A DNA stretch of 64,000 nt from Pseudomonas sp. 2FG (GCF_005502935.1 NZ_SCMP01000017.1:21577-85576); one strand, 5' to 3'. Shown: positions 42,094-51,159, numbered from the stretch's first letter. The notes: generated by a model not told the origin, from the letters alone. A program made the numbers and translations.

Positions 42094-42795
42094 TTAGAAA
42101 TCGTCTTCGACCTGACCGTCCTTCACCTTGAACTCTCGGTTCTGCAGGAAAGCATTGCGGATAAACAGATACTTGTCGCCGCTGATCAACTTCTCAGCCG
42201 ACAGCAGGCTGGCACGGGTATCGACCACATCCACAGCACGGGTCAGGTTACGCGCTGGCACATCATCGATGTAGGGATAGGGTTCGAGGAAGCTATCGGG
42301 AATCTTGCCCGAGGCATCCCGCACTGTGCTTGGCCCCAACAACGGCAAGACCAGATAAGGACCGCTGCCCAAGCCCCAGGCGCCAAACGTCTGGCCGAAG
42401 TCTTCATCGTTGCGTTGCAGGCCCATTTTATTGGCCACATCGAAGAAGCCCAGCAAACCAAAGGTGGTGTTGAAAATCAGACGGCTGGTATCGACGCCGG
42501 CGTCATGCACCTTACCTTGCAGGAGGTCGTTGGCCAGGTTGCCGACCTCGCCAAGGTTGTTGAACACGTTATGTATGCCGTCTTCGAGGAACTGCGGAGT
42601 CACCGCCTGATAGCCCTGCGCCAGCGGCTTCAGTGCGTAGATGTCGAGGGTATCGTTGAAACTGAACACCGCGCGATTGAAGCCCTCCCACGGGTCTTCT
42701 TCAGCGGCCTGCACTACCACTGGCAACAGCGCCAAGCTGGCACAAACAAAAAGTTGACCTAGACGATCGACCCAACTGGTGGCGATCAAACGCAT
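42094..42795 (-). CDS. mlaA: MlaA/VacJ outer-membrane phospholipid-removal protein
   Basis: 233 residues with a signal peptide ending VVVQA-AEEDPWEGFNR. MlaA motifs follow: FNRAVFSFNDTLDIYALKPL, GIHNVFNNLGEVGNLANDLL, FGLLGFFDVANKMGL, FGQTFGAWGLGSGPYLVLPL and GPSTVRDA. MlaA extracts mislocalised phospholipids from the outer leaflet and passes them to MlaC. No lipobox Cys is seen, so this version seems not to be lipidated. The start at 42795 fits the signal peptide. Confidence 0.93.
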   Translation of the reverse strand: MRLIATSWVDRLGQLFVCASLALLPVVVQAAEEDPWEGFNRAVFSFNDTLDIYALKPLAQGYQAVTPQFLEDGIHNVFNNLGEVGNLANDLLQGKVHDAGVDTSRLIFNTTFGLLGFFDVANKMGLQRNDEDFGQTFGAWGLGSGPYLVLPLLGPSTVRDASGKIPDSFLEPYPYIDDVPARNLTRAVDVVDTRASLLSAEKLISGDKYLFIRNAFLQNREFKVKDGQVEDDF

Positions 42796-42971
42796 GTGCA
42801 GTCTCTCCGTGAGAAAAAGTTGTGTGGCGGCCCGGCCAGCCAGATAAGCGGCGCAGTATAAAGCCACAAACACCTGTCTTGGCAGCATAGCGAAGATCCG
42901 CACAGCGAGAAAAACACCGCAAACTATTCTGGATCGACCAAAGCAGTGATCATTCGCTGCCTGAGTAGCCC

Positions 42972-43412
42972 TCAACCCGAATAAACAGCCTCCAGCTTGA
43001 TTTCCAAGGCATCCGGACGCCAGAATTCCTGATCGAACTCTACCGCTCGCCCGTCCTGAGCAAAGCTCAAACGCTCCAGATAGAGCGCCGGCGAACCCGG
43101 AGCCAACTGCAAGGGCTCTGCCTGCGCGGCACTCAATGCCGTCGGGTGCATGGCCAACTGGCAACGTGCCGGGGCCAAGCCAAAACGCTCGCGCAGCAGG
43201 TTCATCAACGAAGTATCCAAGTCGTGCTCGAGCAAGCCTGGGCACCAGCTGGCGTCGAGAGCGATCAGCTCGATCAGCACCGGGCGCTCGTCGACCCAAC
43301 GCCGACGCTACAGAAAGAACACCGGATCGCTCTCCGCCACCGTCATCTGCGGCGCCAGCCAGGCACCGGCCGGGCGACATTCGGCGAGTAAAGTTTCCGT
43401 ACCCGGCACTCG
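42972..43412 (-). pseudogene. GntR/UTRA-family regulator gene, truncated and with an amber stop
   Basis: Reverse reading gives RVPGTETLLAECRPAGAWLA, PQMTVAESDPVFFL, stop (TAG, 43308-43310), then RRRWVDERPVLIELIALDAS and a complete UTRA ligand domain ending EFWRPDALEIKLEAVYSG. The reading frame is otherwise continuous. The N-terminal winged helix of GntR regulators is missing upstream, where another stop lies at 43413-43415. The position matches the GntR-type regulator of the P. aeruginosa gene order. It is unlikely to be functional. Confidence 0.85.
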
Positions 43413-43482
43413 TCACACAGCCTTCATCTAACCGTCATCCGCGCCGTTTACCTTGGACTAGACCACTGCCCGGATACTCACC

Positions 43483-44220
43483 ATGCCGCCCCTCGCCATG
43501 CCTCCCCCCGCCTTTACCGCCGTGCTGTTCGGCCTGTCCGGCTGCCTGGTGGACTTCGGTGCGCGCACCCTGCCAGTGACGCTGCTGCGCCTCTGCCCCG
43601 CCGTCAGCCAACGCCTACCCACTCAGCTGGCGCCTGCCGCGGCTTTAACCGCCGTGCTTGGGCGCGACCCGCAGCCTGCGGAGTTACTCGGCCTGAACCA
43701 GGCACTCGCGGAGGCCGCGAACGAACACGCCGAAGTCACCCCGGGAGCGCTGGCGCTACTCGAACAACTGCAACAGCAAGGCGTGCCCTGTGCCTGGCTC
43801 GACGAGCTGCCGCGCGATGCCGGCACCCGTCTGGCCACCCCCCTGCCCAGCTGGCTCCACGCGGCACAACTCTGCAACACTCGGCCCTGGCCGGCACCGG
43901 ATGCCTGCTGGCAGACGCTGATGGAGTTAAAAGTGGCTAATCTCGACGGTTGCGTACTGATCAGCGGCGAGCCGCGTTTGCTGCAGGCCGGGCTGAATGC
44001 CGGTCTCTGGACCGTTGGCTTGGCGGCCTGCGGGCCATTGTGCGGCCAGGCACCCGCCGACTGGCAGGCACTCCCGGCACGCGAACGCGATCAACTACGC
44101 GCACAAGCCACCCTCGAGCTGTACCGCCTGGGCGTCCATTCGGTAGTCGACCATTTGGCCGAGCTGGGTCCAAGCCTGACCGACCTCGCCATTCGCCGAC
44201 AGAAAGGAGAGAAACCTTGA
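43483..44220 (+). CDS. HAD-like (phosphonatase-type) protein without the usual catalytic Asp
   Basis: 245 residues with an overall HAD-fold layout: AFTAVLFGLSGCLVDFGART, GALALLEQLQQQGVPCAWLD and GCVLISGEPRLLQAGLNAGLWTVGLA. In true HAD phosphatases motif I is DxDGT and motif IV has acidic residues after GD. Here they read GLSGC and SGEP, so the nucleophile is absent. It is probably a non-catalytic or altered-function relative. Its stop overlaps the next short frame. Confidence 0.75.
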   Translation: MPPLAMPPPAFTAVLFGLSGCLVDFGARTLPVTLLRLCPAVSQRLPTQLAPAAALTAVLGRDPQPAELLGLNQALAEAANEHAEVTPGALALLEQLQQQGVPCAWLDELPRDAGTRLATPLPSWLHAAQLCNTRPWPAPDACWQTLMELKVANLDGCVLISGEPRLLQAGLNAGLWTVGLAACGPLCGQAPADWQALPARERDQLRAQATLELYRLGVHSVVDHLAELGPSLTDLAIRRQKGEKP

Positions 44221-44306
44221 TGTTTAATCGCCAGCAGTTTACCGAGCAACTGGCTGAACTCTTCGCCCGACGTGCCGGCGAGCCGCTGCGTCTGCTGCAG
44301 GCTTGA
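44220..44306 (+). CDS. Very short possible gene (28 codons)
   Basis: MFNRQQFTEQLAELFARRAG ending EPLRLLQA, starting with an ATG that overlaps the preceding stop (ATGA) and preceded by AAAGGAG. The coupling and ribosome site are good, but the product is tiny and may be the remaining 5' end of a longer gene. No family recognised. Confidence 0.4.
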   Translation: MFNRQQFTEQLAELFARRAGEPLRLLQA

Positions 44307-44412
44307 TCGAGATCAGGCAAAGCGGCCGCGCTTGGATTAACCTCTAGAGAGGCAGGGATCTTTCGCGTAGGCGCAGGATCAATGCTTTTGCCTATTACGG
44401 AGGAAGAACGCC

Positions 44413-44676
44413 ATGCCTGCCCGCGAACTGCAGCAGCAATTGAACCAACTACGCGAGCAACTGGAAAAAGGCCCGCCACTCTCCGCCGAGGAACATGCGC
44501 ATCTGCTGGAACTGGCGAAGCAGATCGAACTGCAACTTGAGCGCGAAGCCAGCGCACCGGATACCAGCCTGGTGGATGGCGTTAACCTCGCGGTGGAGCG
44601 TTTCGAAGTCGCACACCCAACCCTGGCCGGGACCCTGCGCAACATTGTGCAAAGCCTGGCCAACATGGGGATCTAA
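44413..44676 (+). CDS. DUF4404 family protein
   Basis: 87 residues: MPARELQQQLNQLREQLEKG, a helical coiled coil to about residue 50, then VNLAVERFEVAHPTLAGTLR and NIVQSLANMGI. This is the DUF4404 pattern, common in Pseudomonas; function unknown, likely cytoplasmic and all-helical. GGAGGAAG precedes the ATG and a terminator follows. Confidence 0.85.
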   Translation: MPARELQQQLNQLREQLEKGPPLSAEEHAHLLELAKQIELQLEREASAPDTSLVDGVNLAVERFEVAHPTLAGTLRNIVQSLANMGI

Positions 44677-44692
44677 ATCCCTAGCAAGCCCC

Positions 44693-44714
44693 CCCCGGCT
44701 GCGGCCGGGGTTTT
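44693..44714 (+). terminator. Rho-independent terminator after the DUF4404 gene
   Basis: CCCCGGC-TGCG-GCCGGGG followed by TTTT, 17 bases after the stop. Confidence 0.85.
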
Positions 44715-44716
44715 CG

Positions 44717-45547
44717 TTATTGGCGCACCAGCCGGCGATTGTCCGGCTTGATCGGCCCAGTACTGCGGTAGGGGTTGATGTCCAAGCCACCGCGGCGCAC
44801 ATAACGCGCATACACCGTCAGCTTTTCCGGCCGCAGCAGACGCTGTAGATCGAGAAAGATGCGCTCCACACACTGCTCATGGAAGTCCGCGTGTTGGCGG
44901 AAGCTCACCAGATAAGCCAGCAGGCTGGCGTGATCCAGCGCCGCACCACGGTACTCCACCACCACACTGCCCCAGTCCGGCTGACCGGTAACCGGGCAGT
45001 TGGATTTGAGCAGATGACTGTGCAGGCTTTCCTCGACCACCCGCGTCGCGTCGCAGCGCAGCAGCTCGGGTTGCGGCTGCTGGTAACTGCTCACCCTGAC
45101 ATCCAGCTCGTCGATGCAGACGCCTGGCAATCGCCTCACGCCCTCCGCCTCCACTTCCGCCAGACTGCGCACGCGCACGCTGACCGGCTTACCGGCAGCA
45201 GCGGACAGGTCTTTCTCGAGGATCGCCAGCAGCGCAGCCGGATCGGCAAACACGCTCTGGTTGAGCGAGTTGAGGTAGAGCTTGAAGGATTTGGACTCGA
45301 TGATATTCGGCGAATCCGCCGGAATGGCGAACTCGCCAATCGCCACCACCGGCTTGCCCGAGGGCAGCAGCCAGGACAGCTCGAAACAGTTCCAGAAGTC
45401 CAGGCCTTGATAAGGCAGTGTCTGCGCCGTCAACCCCAGCTCGGCCCACTTCGGCGCCCGCGGAATCGGAAACAACAGGGACGGCGTGTAGGTGGCGATG
45501 TATTCGCTGGATTTGCCTAGCGGCGAGTGTTCGGCGGCGGGGTGCAT
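44717..45547 (-). CDS. queF: QueF NADPH-dependent 7-cyano-7-deazaguanine reductase
   Basis: 276 residues of the two-domain (YqcD) kind: HPAAEHSPLGKSSEYIATYT at the start, SLLKSNCPVTGQPDWGSVVV with the catalytic Cys near 190, and HEQCVERIF with the substrate-binding Glu. It reduces preQ0 to preQ1 in queuosine biosynthesis. The ATG at 45547 is preferred over 45577 since the family begins with MHPAAEHSPLG. Its position next to the DUF4404 gene matches the P. aeruginosa order. Confidence 0.95.
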   Translation of the reverse strand: MHPAAEHSPLGKSSEYIATYTPSLLFPIPRAPKWAELGLTAQTLPYQGLDFWNCFELSWLLPSGKPVVAIGEFAIPADSPNIIESKSFKLYLNSLNQSVFADPAALLAILEKDLSAAAGKPVSVRVRSLAEVEAEGVRRLPGVCIDELDVRVSSYQQPQPELLRCDATRVVEESLHSHLLKSNCPVTGQPDWGSVVVEYRGAALDHASLLAYLVSFRQHADFHEQCVERIFLDLQRLLRPEKLTVYARYVRRGGLDINPYRSTGPIKPDNRRLVRQ

Positions 45548-45742
45548 GGCGGGAACCTGGCTGATAAAACGCGGCAAGTGTATACAGTTTCCAGCGTTTT
45601 TTCAGCCATCAAAGCCAGTCCGCAGTGCCTGGCCGACAAAGCCCCTTATCGGCTGCGTTACCCGCAGGAACAACGCAGCAGATAGCTGGTTCAGCGGCTA
45701 AACATCTATCCCTGCGTCACCCCGAGCCTGCTTTTCCGAAGG

Positions 45743-46537
45743 TTACTGACGCATTCCACGACCACTCACCAGCAGGCGGACGCAGATCCCATACAACACC
45801 GCCGTAGCGACCAGCATAAAACCGATGGCAATGCTGATGCGGATATCCGAGACGCCCAGAATGCCGTAACGGAAGGCGTTGACCATGTGCAGCACCGGGT
45901 TGGCCATGGACACCGTCTGCCAGAACGGCGGCAGCAGGTTGATCGAATAGAACACCCCGCCCAGGTAGGTCAACGGCGTCAGTACGAAGGTCGGGATGAT
46001 CGAAATATCATCGAAATTGCGCGCGTACACCGCATTGATGAAGCCGCCCAGGGAGAAAATCGTCGCGGTCAGCAACACCACCAGCATGGTGATCCCCAGG
46101 TGATGCACCTGCAGCTCGGTGAAAAACAGCGACAGCAAGGTGACGATCAGCCCCACCGCCAGGCCGCGCAGCACGCCGCCGATGGTGTAGCCCAGCAAGA
46201 TGGTGTGCGGCGAGACCGGCGCCACCATCAGCTCCTCGACCGAACGCTGGAATTTGCTGCCAAAGAAGCTCGACACCACGTTGCCGTAGGCGTTGGTGAT
46301 CACCGACATCATGATCAAGCCCGGCACTATGTATTCCATGTAGGTGAAGCCACCCATGTCGCCGATCTGCCGGCCTATCAGATTCCCGAAGATGACGAAG
46401 TACAACACCATGGTGATCGCAGGTGGCAGCAGGGTTTGCGGCCAGATCCGCATGAACCGGCGAATTTCCCGATAGACGATGGTATTCAGGGCGACCCAGT
46501 TCGCCTGCAGCTCGGTATTGATCAGTTCCGAATTCAT
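45743..46537 (-). CDS. ABC-2 type exporter, permease subunit
   Basis: 264 residues, six membrane helices: NTIVYREIRRFMRIWPQTLL, ALPPAITMVLYFVIFGNLIG-like TM1, SSFFGSKFQRSVEELMVAPV near 90 and TPLTYLGGVFYSINLLPPFW near 200, the ABC2_membrane pattern of YadH-like permeases. The start overlaps the ATPase gene by four bases. Substrate unknown; homologues are annotated as drug or polysaccharide exporters. Confidence 0.9.
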   Translation of the reverse strand: MNSELINTELQANWVALNTIVYREIRRFMRIWPQTLLPPAITMVLYFVIFGNLIGRQIGDMGGFTYMEYIVPGLIMMSVITNAYGNVVSSFFGSKFQRSVEELMVAPVSPHTILLGYTIGGVLRGLAVGLIVTLLSLFFTELQVHHLGITMLVVLLTATIFSLGGFINAVYARNFDDISIIPTFVLTPLTYLGGVFYSINLLPPFWQTVSMANPVLHMVNAFRYGILGVSDIRISIAIGFMLVATAVLYGICVRLLVSGRGMRQ

Positions 46538-47466
46538 ACCGCCACCTTCGCCAGATTTTTCTCCACCAGGGAGACGAACAGCTCCTCCAGGCGATTGGTT
46601 TTATTGCGCAAGCTGAGCACCTGAATGTGCTGCTGCGCCAGTTGGCGGAACAGTTCGCTGACCCCCTGGCTCTTCTCCACCTGCACCTCGAGGGTATGGC
46701 TATCCAGCAATTGCGCGGGATAACCGATCAATTGCGGTGGGATCAACAGCGAGTCCTTGAGGTCCAGCAGGAAAGTTTCCACATGCAGTTTCTTCAGCAG
46801 TTCACGCATGCTGGTGTTCTCGACGATCCTGCCGTGGTCGATGATGCCGATATTGCGGCACAGCTGCTCGGCCTCTTCCAGGTAGTGGGTGGTCAGAATG
46901 ATGCTGATGCCCTGCTCATTCAGTTCGGTGAGAAAGGTCCACATCGAACGGCGCAGCTCGATATCCACACCGGCGGTGGGTTCATCGAGAATCAGCAGGC
47001 GCGGCTGATGCACCAGCGCGCGGGCAATCATCAGGCGGCGCTTCATGCCACCGGAGAGCTCCCGCGAGGGCGCGTTGCGCTTGTCCCAGAGCCCGAGTTG
47101 AGTCAGGTACTGCTCGGCGCGCTCCTTGGCGATACGCGCCGGAATACCGTAGTAACCGGCCTGGGTCACCACTATGTCGAAGGTCTTCTCGAACTGGTTG
47201 AAGTTGAACTCCTGCGGCACCACGCCCAGGCAGCGCTTGAGCGCGGACGGATTGCGGTCGAGATCATGGCCAAACACGCTCACCGTGCCACTGGTTTTGT
47301 TCACCAGGGTCGAGAGGATGCCGATGGTGGTGGACTTGCCGGCCCCATTGGGGCCGAGCAACGCAAAAAAGTCGCCTTCGGCCACTTCCAGGTCAATACC
47401 ATGCAGGGCCTGAAAGCCATTGCCGTAGGTTTTTGTCAACTGCCGGATGGACAGAGCAGAACTCAT
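46534..47466 (-). CDS. ABC exporter, ATP-binding subunit
   Basis: 310 residues: FALLGPNGAGKSTTIGILST (Walker A) near 40, ELSGGMKRRLMIARALVHQP (signature) near 140, LLILDEPTAGVD (Walker B) and TTHYLEEAEQLC (H-loop). It is closest to YadG-like CcmA-family ATPases and has a C-terminal domain of about 80 residues. It pairs with the overlapping permease gene. The start at 47466 is preferred over 47484 since the conserved part begins SALSIRQLTKTYG. Confidence 0.93.
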   Translation of the reverse strand: MSSALSIRQLTKTYGNGFQALHGIDLEVAEGDFFALLGPNGAGKSTTIGILSTLVNKTSGTVSVFGHDLDRNPSALKRCLGVVPQEFNFNQFEKTFDIVVTQAGYYGIPARIAKERAEQYLTQLGLWDKRNAPSRELSGGMKRRLMIARALVHQPRLLILDEPTAGVDIELRRSMWTFLTELNEQGISIILTTHYLEEAEQLCRNIGIIDHGRIVENTSMRELLKKLHVETFLLDLKDSLLIPPQLIGYPAQLLDSHTLEVQVEKSQGVSELFRQLAQQHIQVLSLRNKTNRLEELFVSLVEKNLAKVAV

Positions 47467-47646
47467 AAGAGAGATACACACCAAGAAGAGGAATGAAGTT
47501 AGTTAAGGACTCTAGCCGCCGAATACAATCGGGCAATCCGGCCAAGTCTATCGCCAGATGGCTTGTGGGCTGAAGCTTTATGGCGGCTCAGGTTAACGCC
47601 GTCATCAGCGCCAGACGCTAGGCCGACCTTGCTTCAATCGTTCATA

Positions 47647-47802
47647 AGAGCCTGTCCAAGATCTAAGCGCAGCGGAGTAACGGCCGAAGGCTGGTCCGCA
47701 GGGCGAGCGCAGCGAGTCAAAAGTGCAGGTTACGAATGGGATGAGTTCGTTTTCAACGCCGCATGAGGCGCGAAGCCTGCAGGCAGACCTTGAACAGGCT
47801 CT
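47647..47802. repeat. MITE-like inverted-repeat element, copy 2 (156 bp)
   Basis: It begins AGAGCCTGTCCAAGATCT and ends in the complement of AGAGCCTGTTCAAGGTCT, giving 18-base terminal inverted repeats with two mismatches. The termini match the element at 15629-15770, and both share TTTCAACGCCGCATG inside. The rest of the interior differs. No coding capacity. Confidence 0.8.
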
Positions 47803-47940
47803 AAGCCTTTCCAGCTCAGGCACCCTACCACCGCGAGCGCAGGAATAAAGAGCGCAAGGCTGATGTTAGCTATCGAGCACTTTCATAGTTGCGGTTGCAT
47901 CTCTGCCAGCAGGTCGCCCACTACATCGCCAAGCCTCGGT

Positions 47941-48114
47941 CTAACGACGCCAATCCTGCCGCGCTCGCGACGATTCGGCCAAGCTTAGCGCTCTTGTCGC
48001 CATCTTCTGTCGATGCCGACTAAGCTCGTGACGGCTGGCTATAGCCACGCTGGCTTCATGGAGGATGTAAGCGTCCGGCAAAGGCATCTGGTTAGCTCCG
48101 CGAAGCCAGGACAT
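47941..48114 (-). CDS. Possible small basic protein
   Basis: A 57-codon frame: MSWLRGANQMPLPDAYILHE, then a chain rich in Arg, Ser and His (ASRHELSRHRQKMATRALSL) ending RQDWRR. Composition is protein-like and its 5' end meets the border of the IS66 relic, which may have displaced its promoter. No family recognised. Confidence 0.35.
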   Translation of the reverse strand: MSWLRGANQMPLPDAYILHEASVAIASRHELSRHRQKMATRALSLAESSRARQDWRR

Positions 48115-48169
48115 GGTGCCCACCTAAATTAAGTGGACACCATTTCTAGCTCCTTTAAGCGGATCCTTC

Positions 48170-48770
48170 ATGCAGCCAAAACGCCGCTCCTATCTCAAAT
48201 CGTTCAAGACCCAGGTCATCCAAGAGTGCCGCGAACCCGACGCCACCATTGCCGGTGTAGCGCTCAACCACGGTCTCAACGCCAACCTCGTGCACAAGTG
48301 GATACGCCTACAAGAACAGCGGGACGTCGGTCAGTTGCCGGCTTTCATACCACTGAAATTACCGGCGCTACAGCCACAACCTCAGATCACGCCGGCAGCT
48401 ATTCGAATCGAAGTCCCACATGCTCGTGGCACCGTCGTTGTAAGTTGGCCGGTCGAAAACTCAGGCGCCTGCGCAGGCTTGAGCGCCGTGATTTATGACT
48501 TCAGCCCAAGCCGAGCCGGCGAGCACGCCAGAAACTTCCTGCACGGCTGGAGCGGCAAGTTGGTCTGCGATGACTTTGGCGGTTACAAGGCGAGCTTCGA
48601 ACTGGGCGTGACCGAAATCGGCTGCATGGCCCATGCACATCGCAAGTTCTTCGACTTGCATGCCACCAACAAAAGCCAGATCGCGGAAAAGGCCCTGCAC
48701 TACGTCGCAATCCTCTATGAAATCGAACGCGAAGTGCGCGACCTAGAGCCGGATTTACGACACCTAATAC
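48170..48770 (+). mobile_element. Collapsed IS66-family element (tnpA fused to a piece of tnpC)
   Basis: The frame starts MQPKRRSYLKSFKTQVIQEC and LNANLVHKWIRLQEQ, the small HTH protein of IS66-type elements. After about residue 105 it passes directly into VIYDFSPSRAGEHARNFLHG and LVCDDFGGYKASFELGVTEI, CMAHAHRKFFDLHATNK, which are from the middle of the large IS66 transposase. tnpB and most of tnpC are missing, and the sequence ends near EVRDLEPDLRHLIR, where it meets a FecCD fragment. The element cannot transpose on its own. Confidence 0.85.
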
Positions 48771-48800
48771 GCCATGAAAAGCGGCACCGGTTATCGATTG

Positions 48801-48977
48801 AGCGGCAATCCCATGGCCAGCCCGGAAGTACTGGGCATCAGTGCCGGCGCCGCCTTGGGCTTGATCACCCTGCTCTTCCTGCTGCCCTACTCAGGTCCGC
48901 TGGCCCAACTGCCGGCTGGCCTGCTGGCCGCCCTGCTCGGCGGCGCCTACTTCATGCTGTGCCTGTATCGGCGCTGA
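48801..48977 (+). pseudogene. Fragment of a FecCD/FhuB-type iron-siderophore permease
   Basis: One frame reads SGNPMASPEVLGISAGAALG, LITLLFLLPYSGPLAQLP and AALLGGAYFMLCLYRR stop. NPxASPEVLGISAGAALG is the signature of BtuC/FecCD permeases, and the last stretch matches their usual C-terminus. The long region normally between them is deleted and the 5' part is missing at the IS66 relic. A decayed iron ABC transporter gene next to a siderophore locus. Confidence 0.8.
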
Positions 48978-49100
48978 TCAGCGAAACGCTGGGTTGTTCG
49001 CCACACGCCTGAACCCACCCTGCGCACTCATGGACCCTGGGTAGGCTGTACTCGCCCGCAGGGCAGTGCAGCGTTGCCGCCCTGGGCTATCTAAACAGGA

Positions 49101-49850
49101 TCAATCCAGTAGCGCCGCGCCTTCGGCCGGCGGGCTGCCCAGCAGCGGGCAGTTATCGCACATGTCCATGCCCAGCTCGTTGCGGATGCAGCACAGCTTG
49201 CGTTGCCGCCAGGGCGCACAGTCTTCGCTCTGGGCGACATAGCGCACCGGCTCGAACAGCAGGTTGCGCTTACCGTCCGGGCGCTGGGCGGTCTGGAGTA
49301 TCTCGAAGCCATGACCCAGCATCGGCTTGGGCAATGGCAAGCCATCCAGGGTCGCCATAAACCACTCGAAATAGTTGCCGGCGTTGCTCCACAGCACGCG
49401 AGCCGCCACCTTGCGATAGCCGCGCAGGCCCTCGATGAAGGGCTGCAGGTTGTTGTCCAGCAGCCCGGCAAAACGCGCGAAACCATCGTCTGGAGGGCTA
49501 GCCCAACGCTCACCGGCATGGGGCAGTTTGAAGGCCTCGGGCAGGCCGTCGGTACCGACCACCACCTGGATTTCCTCGAAATCCAGCGGCAGGCGCCAGT
49601 TGAGGATCAACCCGGTCGCCAGCACGGGCGGAATCAAGCGCAGAAAATAGTACTTCGACCACAACGACAGCAGCGCGCGGCGATCGCCCTCGGCATATTC
49701 GGGGCCGAAGCGTAGCAACTGCTGTTCTAGGCGCTCCGGGCTGACGAACTCACGCCCGGACAGTGCCGGGCGTGGGTCATCCGCAAGGGTAAGGACATCG
49801 CGGTAGTGGGCAAATGGGCCCTGAAATAACGGGGCGATAGCCTTAATCAT
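49101..49850 (-). CDS. fhuF: FhuF-type siderophore-iron reductase
   Basis: 249 residues from the ATG at 49850: IKAIAPLFQGPFAHYRDVLT, LWSKYYFLRLIPPVLATGLI, LWSNAGNYFEWFMATLD and the C-terminal RKLCCIRNELGMDMCDNCPL. The Cys pair plus CxxC binds the 2Fe-2S cluster used to reduce ferric hydroxamates in the cytoplasm and release iron. It starts 16 bases after pvdA, so it is the last gene of the receptor-acetyltransferase-pvdA-fhuF group. Upstream starts that overlap pvdA are possible. Confidence 0.92.
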   Translation of the reverse strand: MIKAIAPLFQGPFAHYRDVLTLADDPRPALSGREFVSPERLEQQLLRFGPEYAEGDRRALLSLWSKYYFLRLIPPVLATGLILNWRLPLDFEEIQVVVGTDGLPEAFKLPHAGERWASPPDDGFARFAGLLDNNLQPFIEGLRGYRKVAARVLWSNAGNYFEWFMATLDGLPLPKPMLGHGFEILQTAQRPDGKRNLLFEPVRYVAQSEDCAPWRQRKLCCIRNELGMDMCDNCPLLGSPPAEGAALLD

Positions 49851-49866
49851 CGCCTCCGCGCCTGGC

Positions 49867-51159
49867 TCAAGCACATGCGCTGGCAACTCCCTGACGGCGT
49901 CGTCGGCAACTATCCAGCAAGGCATCGACCACTTCCTGCGAGCGAATCGCCAGCACCGACAACAAGCTATCGCTAAGGCCGTGGCTGGCCTCACAGCAGC
50001 CCTGCAAGTAAATGCCTGCACTCATCTGCGCTTTGCTGCACAGGCGATAGTCACGCTCGACACCTTCGTCCAGGTGCTCCGCCAGGCCGGCCAGCAGACG
50101 CTTGTAACCATCACGGCGATAGCCGGTGGCCAGCACCACCGCATCGAACAAACGTTCCTCGCGACCATCCGGGCCGTTCATGCTCAGGCGCACCCCCTGT
50201 TCCTGGCCTTCTACCGCCTCGATGCTGCGTTGCGTCAACAGGTTATGCGGCGCATGGCCGCTGACTTTCTGCTGGTAGAGGCGCTGGTAGATGCTTTCGA
50301 TCAGATCGAGGTTGACCACCGAATAGTTGGTCTGGCTATTGGCCTGCAGAAACGCCTGGCGCTCTTGCGGTGCCTGGCCATAGACCACATCGGTAAAGGA
50401 GGGATCGAAGATCTCGTTGACGAAGGGGCTGTCATCGGCCGGACGCATGGCCTGGCCGCGCATCACCAAGGACACCTCGGCGTGCGGATAACGGCTGCAC
50501 AGGTCGCTGAAGATTTCCGCCGCGCTCTGCCCGGAGCCAATCACCGCCAAGCGCCGGGGCGCTTGGCACTGCTGGATGCGCTCGAGATAGGCGCACGAGT
50601 GGATCACCCGGGCATCGTCCTTGAACGGGCGGAACATTTCCGGCACCGCCGCTTCGCCGCCAATGCTGACAACCAGATTGCGCGTCACCCGTGCACGGGT
50701 ACGGCCATCGGCCAGGCGCGAAATCACCTTGACCCGCGTCACCTCGCTACCGTCAAACACCGGCTCGACGCCAATCACTTCCTCGCTGTAGTGCACGCGC
50801 TCGGCGAAATGGCTGGCGGCCCAGCGCAGGTAGTCGTTGTACTCATGGCGCGAGGGCGTGAAGGTGCTGATATTGATGAAGGCCTCCAGGCGGCGCTGCT
50901 GGTGCAGGTAATTGATAAAGGTGTAACGGCTCGACGGGTTGCGCAGGGTGGCCAGATCCTTGAGGAAAGAAATCTGCATGCGACTGTCGTCCAGCAACAT
51001 GCCGCCATGCCAGGTGTACTCCGGCTTTTTTTCCAGGAAGCAATAGCGCAGCCCCTGCTCACGCACCTGGCGGTCTTCCTCCAGGGCGATGGCGATGGCC
51101 AGGTTGGCGGGCCCGAAGCCCAAGCCGATTACATCGTATTCCAGTGTTTCTATGCTCAT
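49867..51159 (-). CDS. pvdA: L-ornithine N5-monooxygenase (PvdA type)
   Basis: 430 residues: YDVIGLGFGPANLAIAIAL (FAD-binding GxGxxx) near the start, MQISFLKDLATLRNPSSRYT near 67, IGSGQSAAEIFSDLC (NADPH site) near 216 and DAVVLATGYRRDGY near 345. It hydroxylates the side-chain amine of ornithine, the first step to hydroxamate ligands. Lysine is a possible alternative substrate. The ATG at 51159 begins the conserved part. 139 bases separate it from the upstream acyltransferase gene. Confidence 0.94.
   Translation of the reverse strand: MSIETLEYDVIGLGFGPANLAIAIALEEDRQVREQGLRYCFLEKKPEYTWHGGMLLDDSRMQISFLKDLATLRNPSSRYTFINYLHQQRRLEAFINISTFTPSRHEYNDYLRWAASHFAERVHYSEEVIGVEPVFDGSEVTRVKVISRLADGRTRARVTRNLVVSIGGEAAVPEMFRPFKDDARVIHSCAYLERIQQCQAPRRLAVIGSGQSAAEIFSDLCSRYPHAEVSLVMRGQAMRPADDSPFVNEIFDPSFTDVVYGQAPQERQAFLQANSQTNYSVVNLDLIESIYQRLYQQKVSGHAPHNLLTQRSIEAVEGQEQGVRLSMNGPDGREERLFDAVVLATGYRRDGYKRLLAGLAEHLDEGVERDYRLCSKAQMSAGIYLQGCCEASHGLSDSLLSVLAIRSQEVVDALLDSCRRRRQGVASACA

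Larger units (their letters stand above)
47485..48169. other. 685-base gap with repeat and insertion-sequence border
   Basis: The gap holds a MITE-like element (47647-47802), one possible short reverse gene (47941-48114) and, at 48110-48140, a dyad GGTG-CCCACCTAAATTAAGTGG-ACACC that probably marks the end of the IS66-type relic. No other gene is recognised. Confidence 0.5.
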
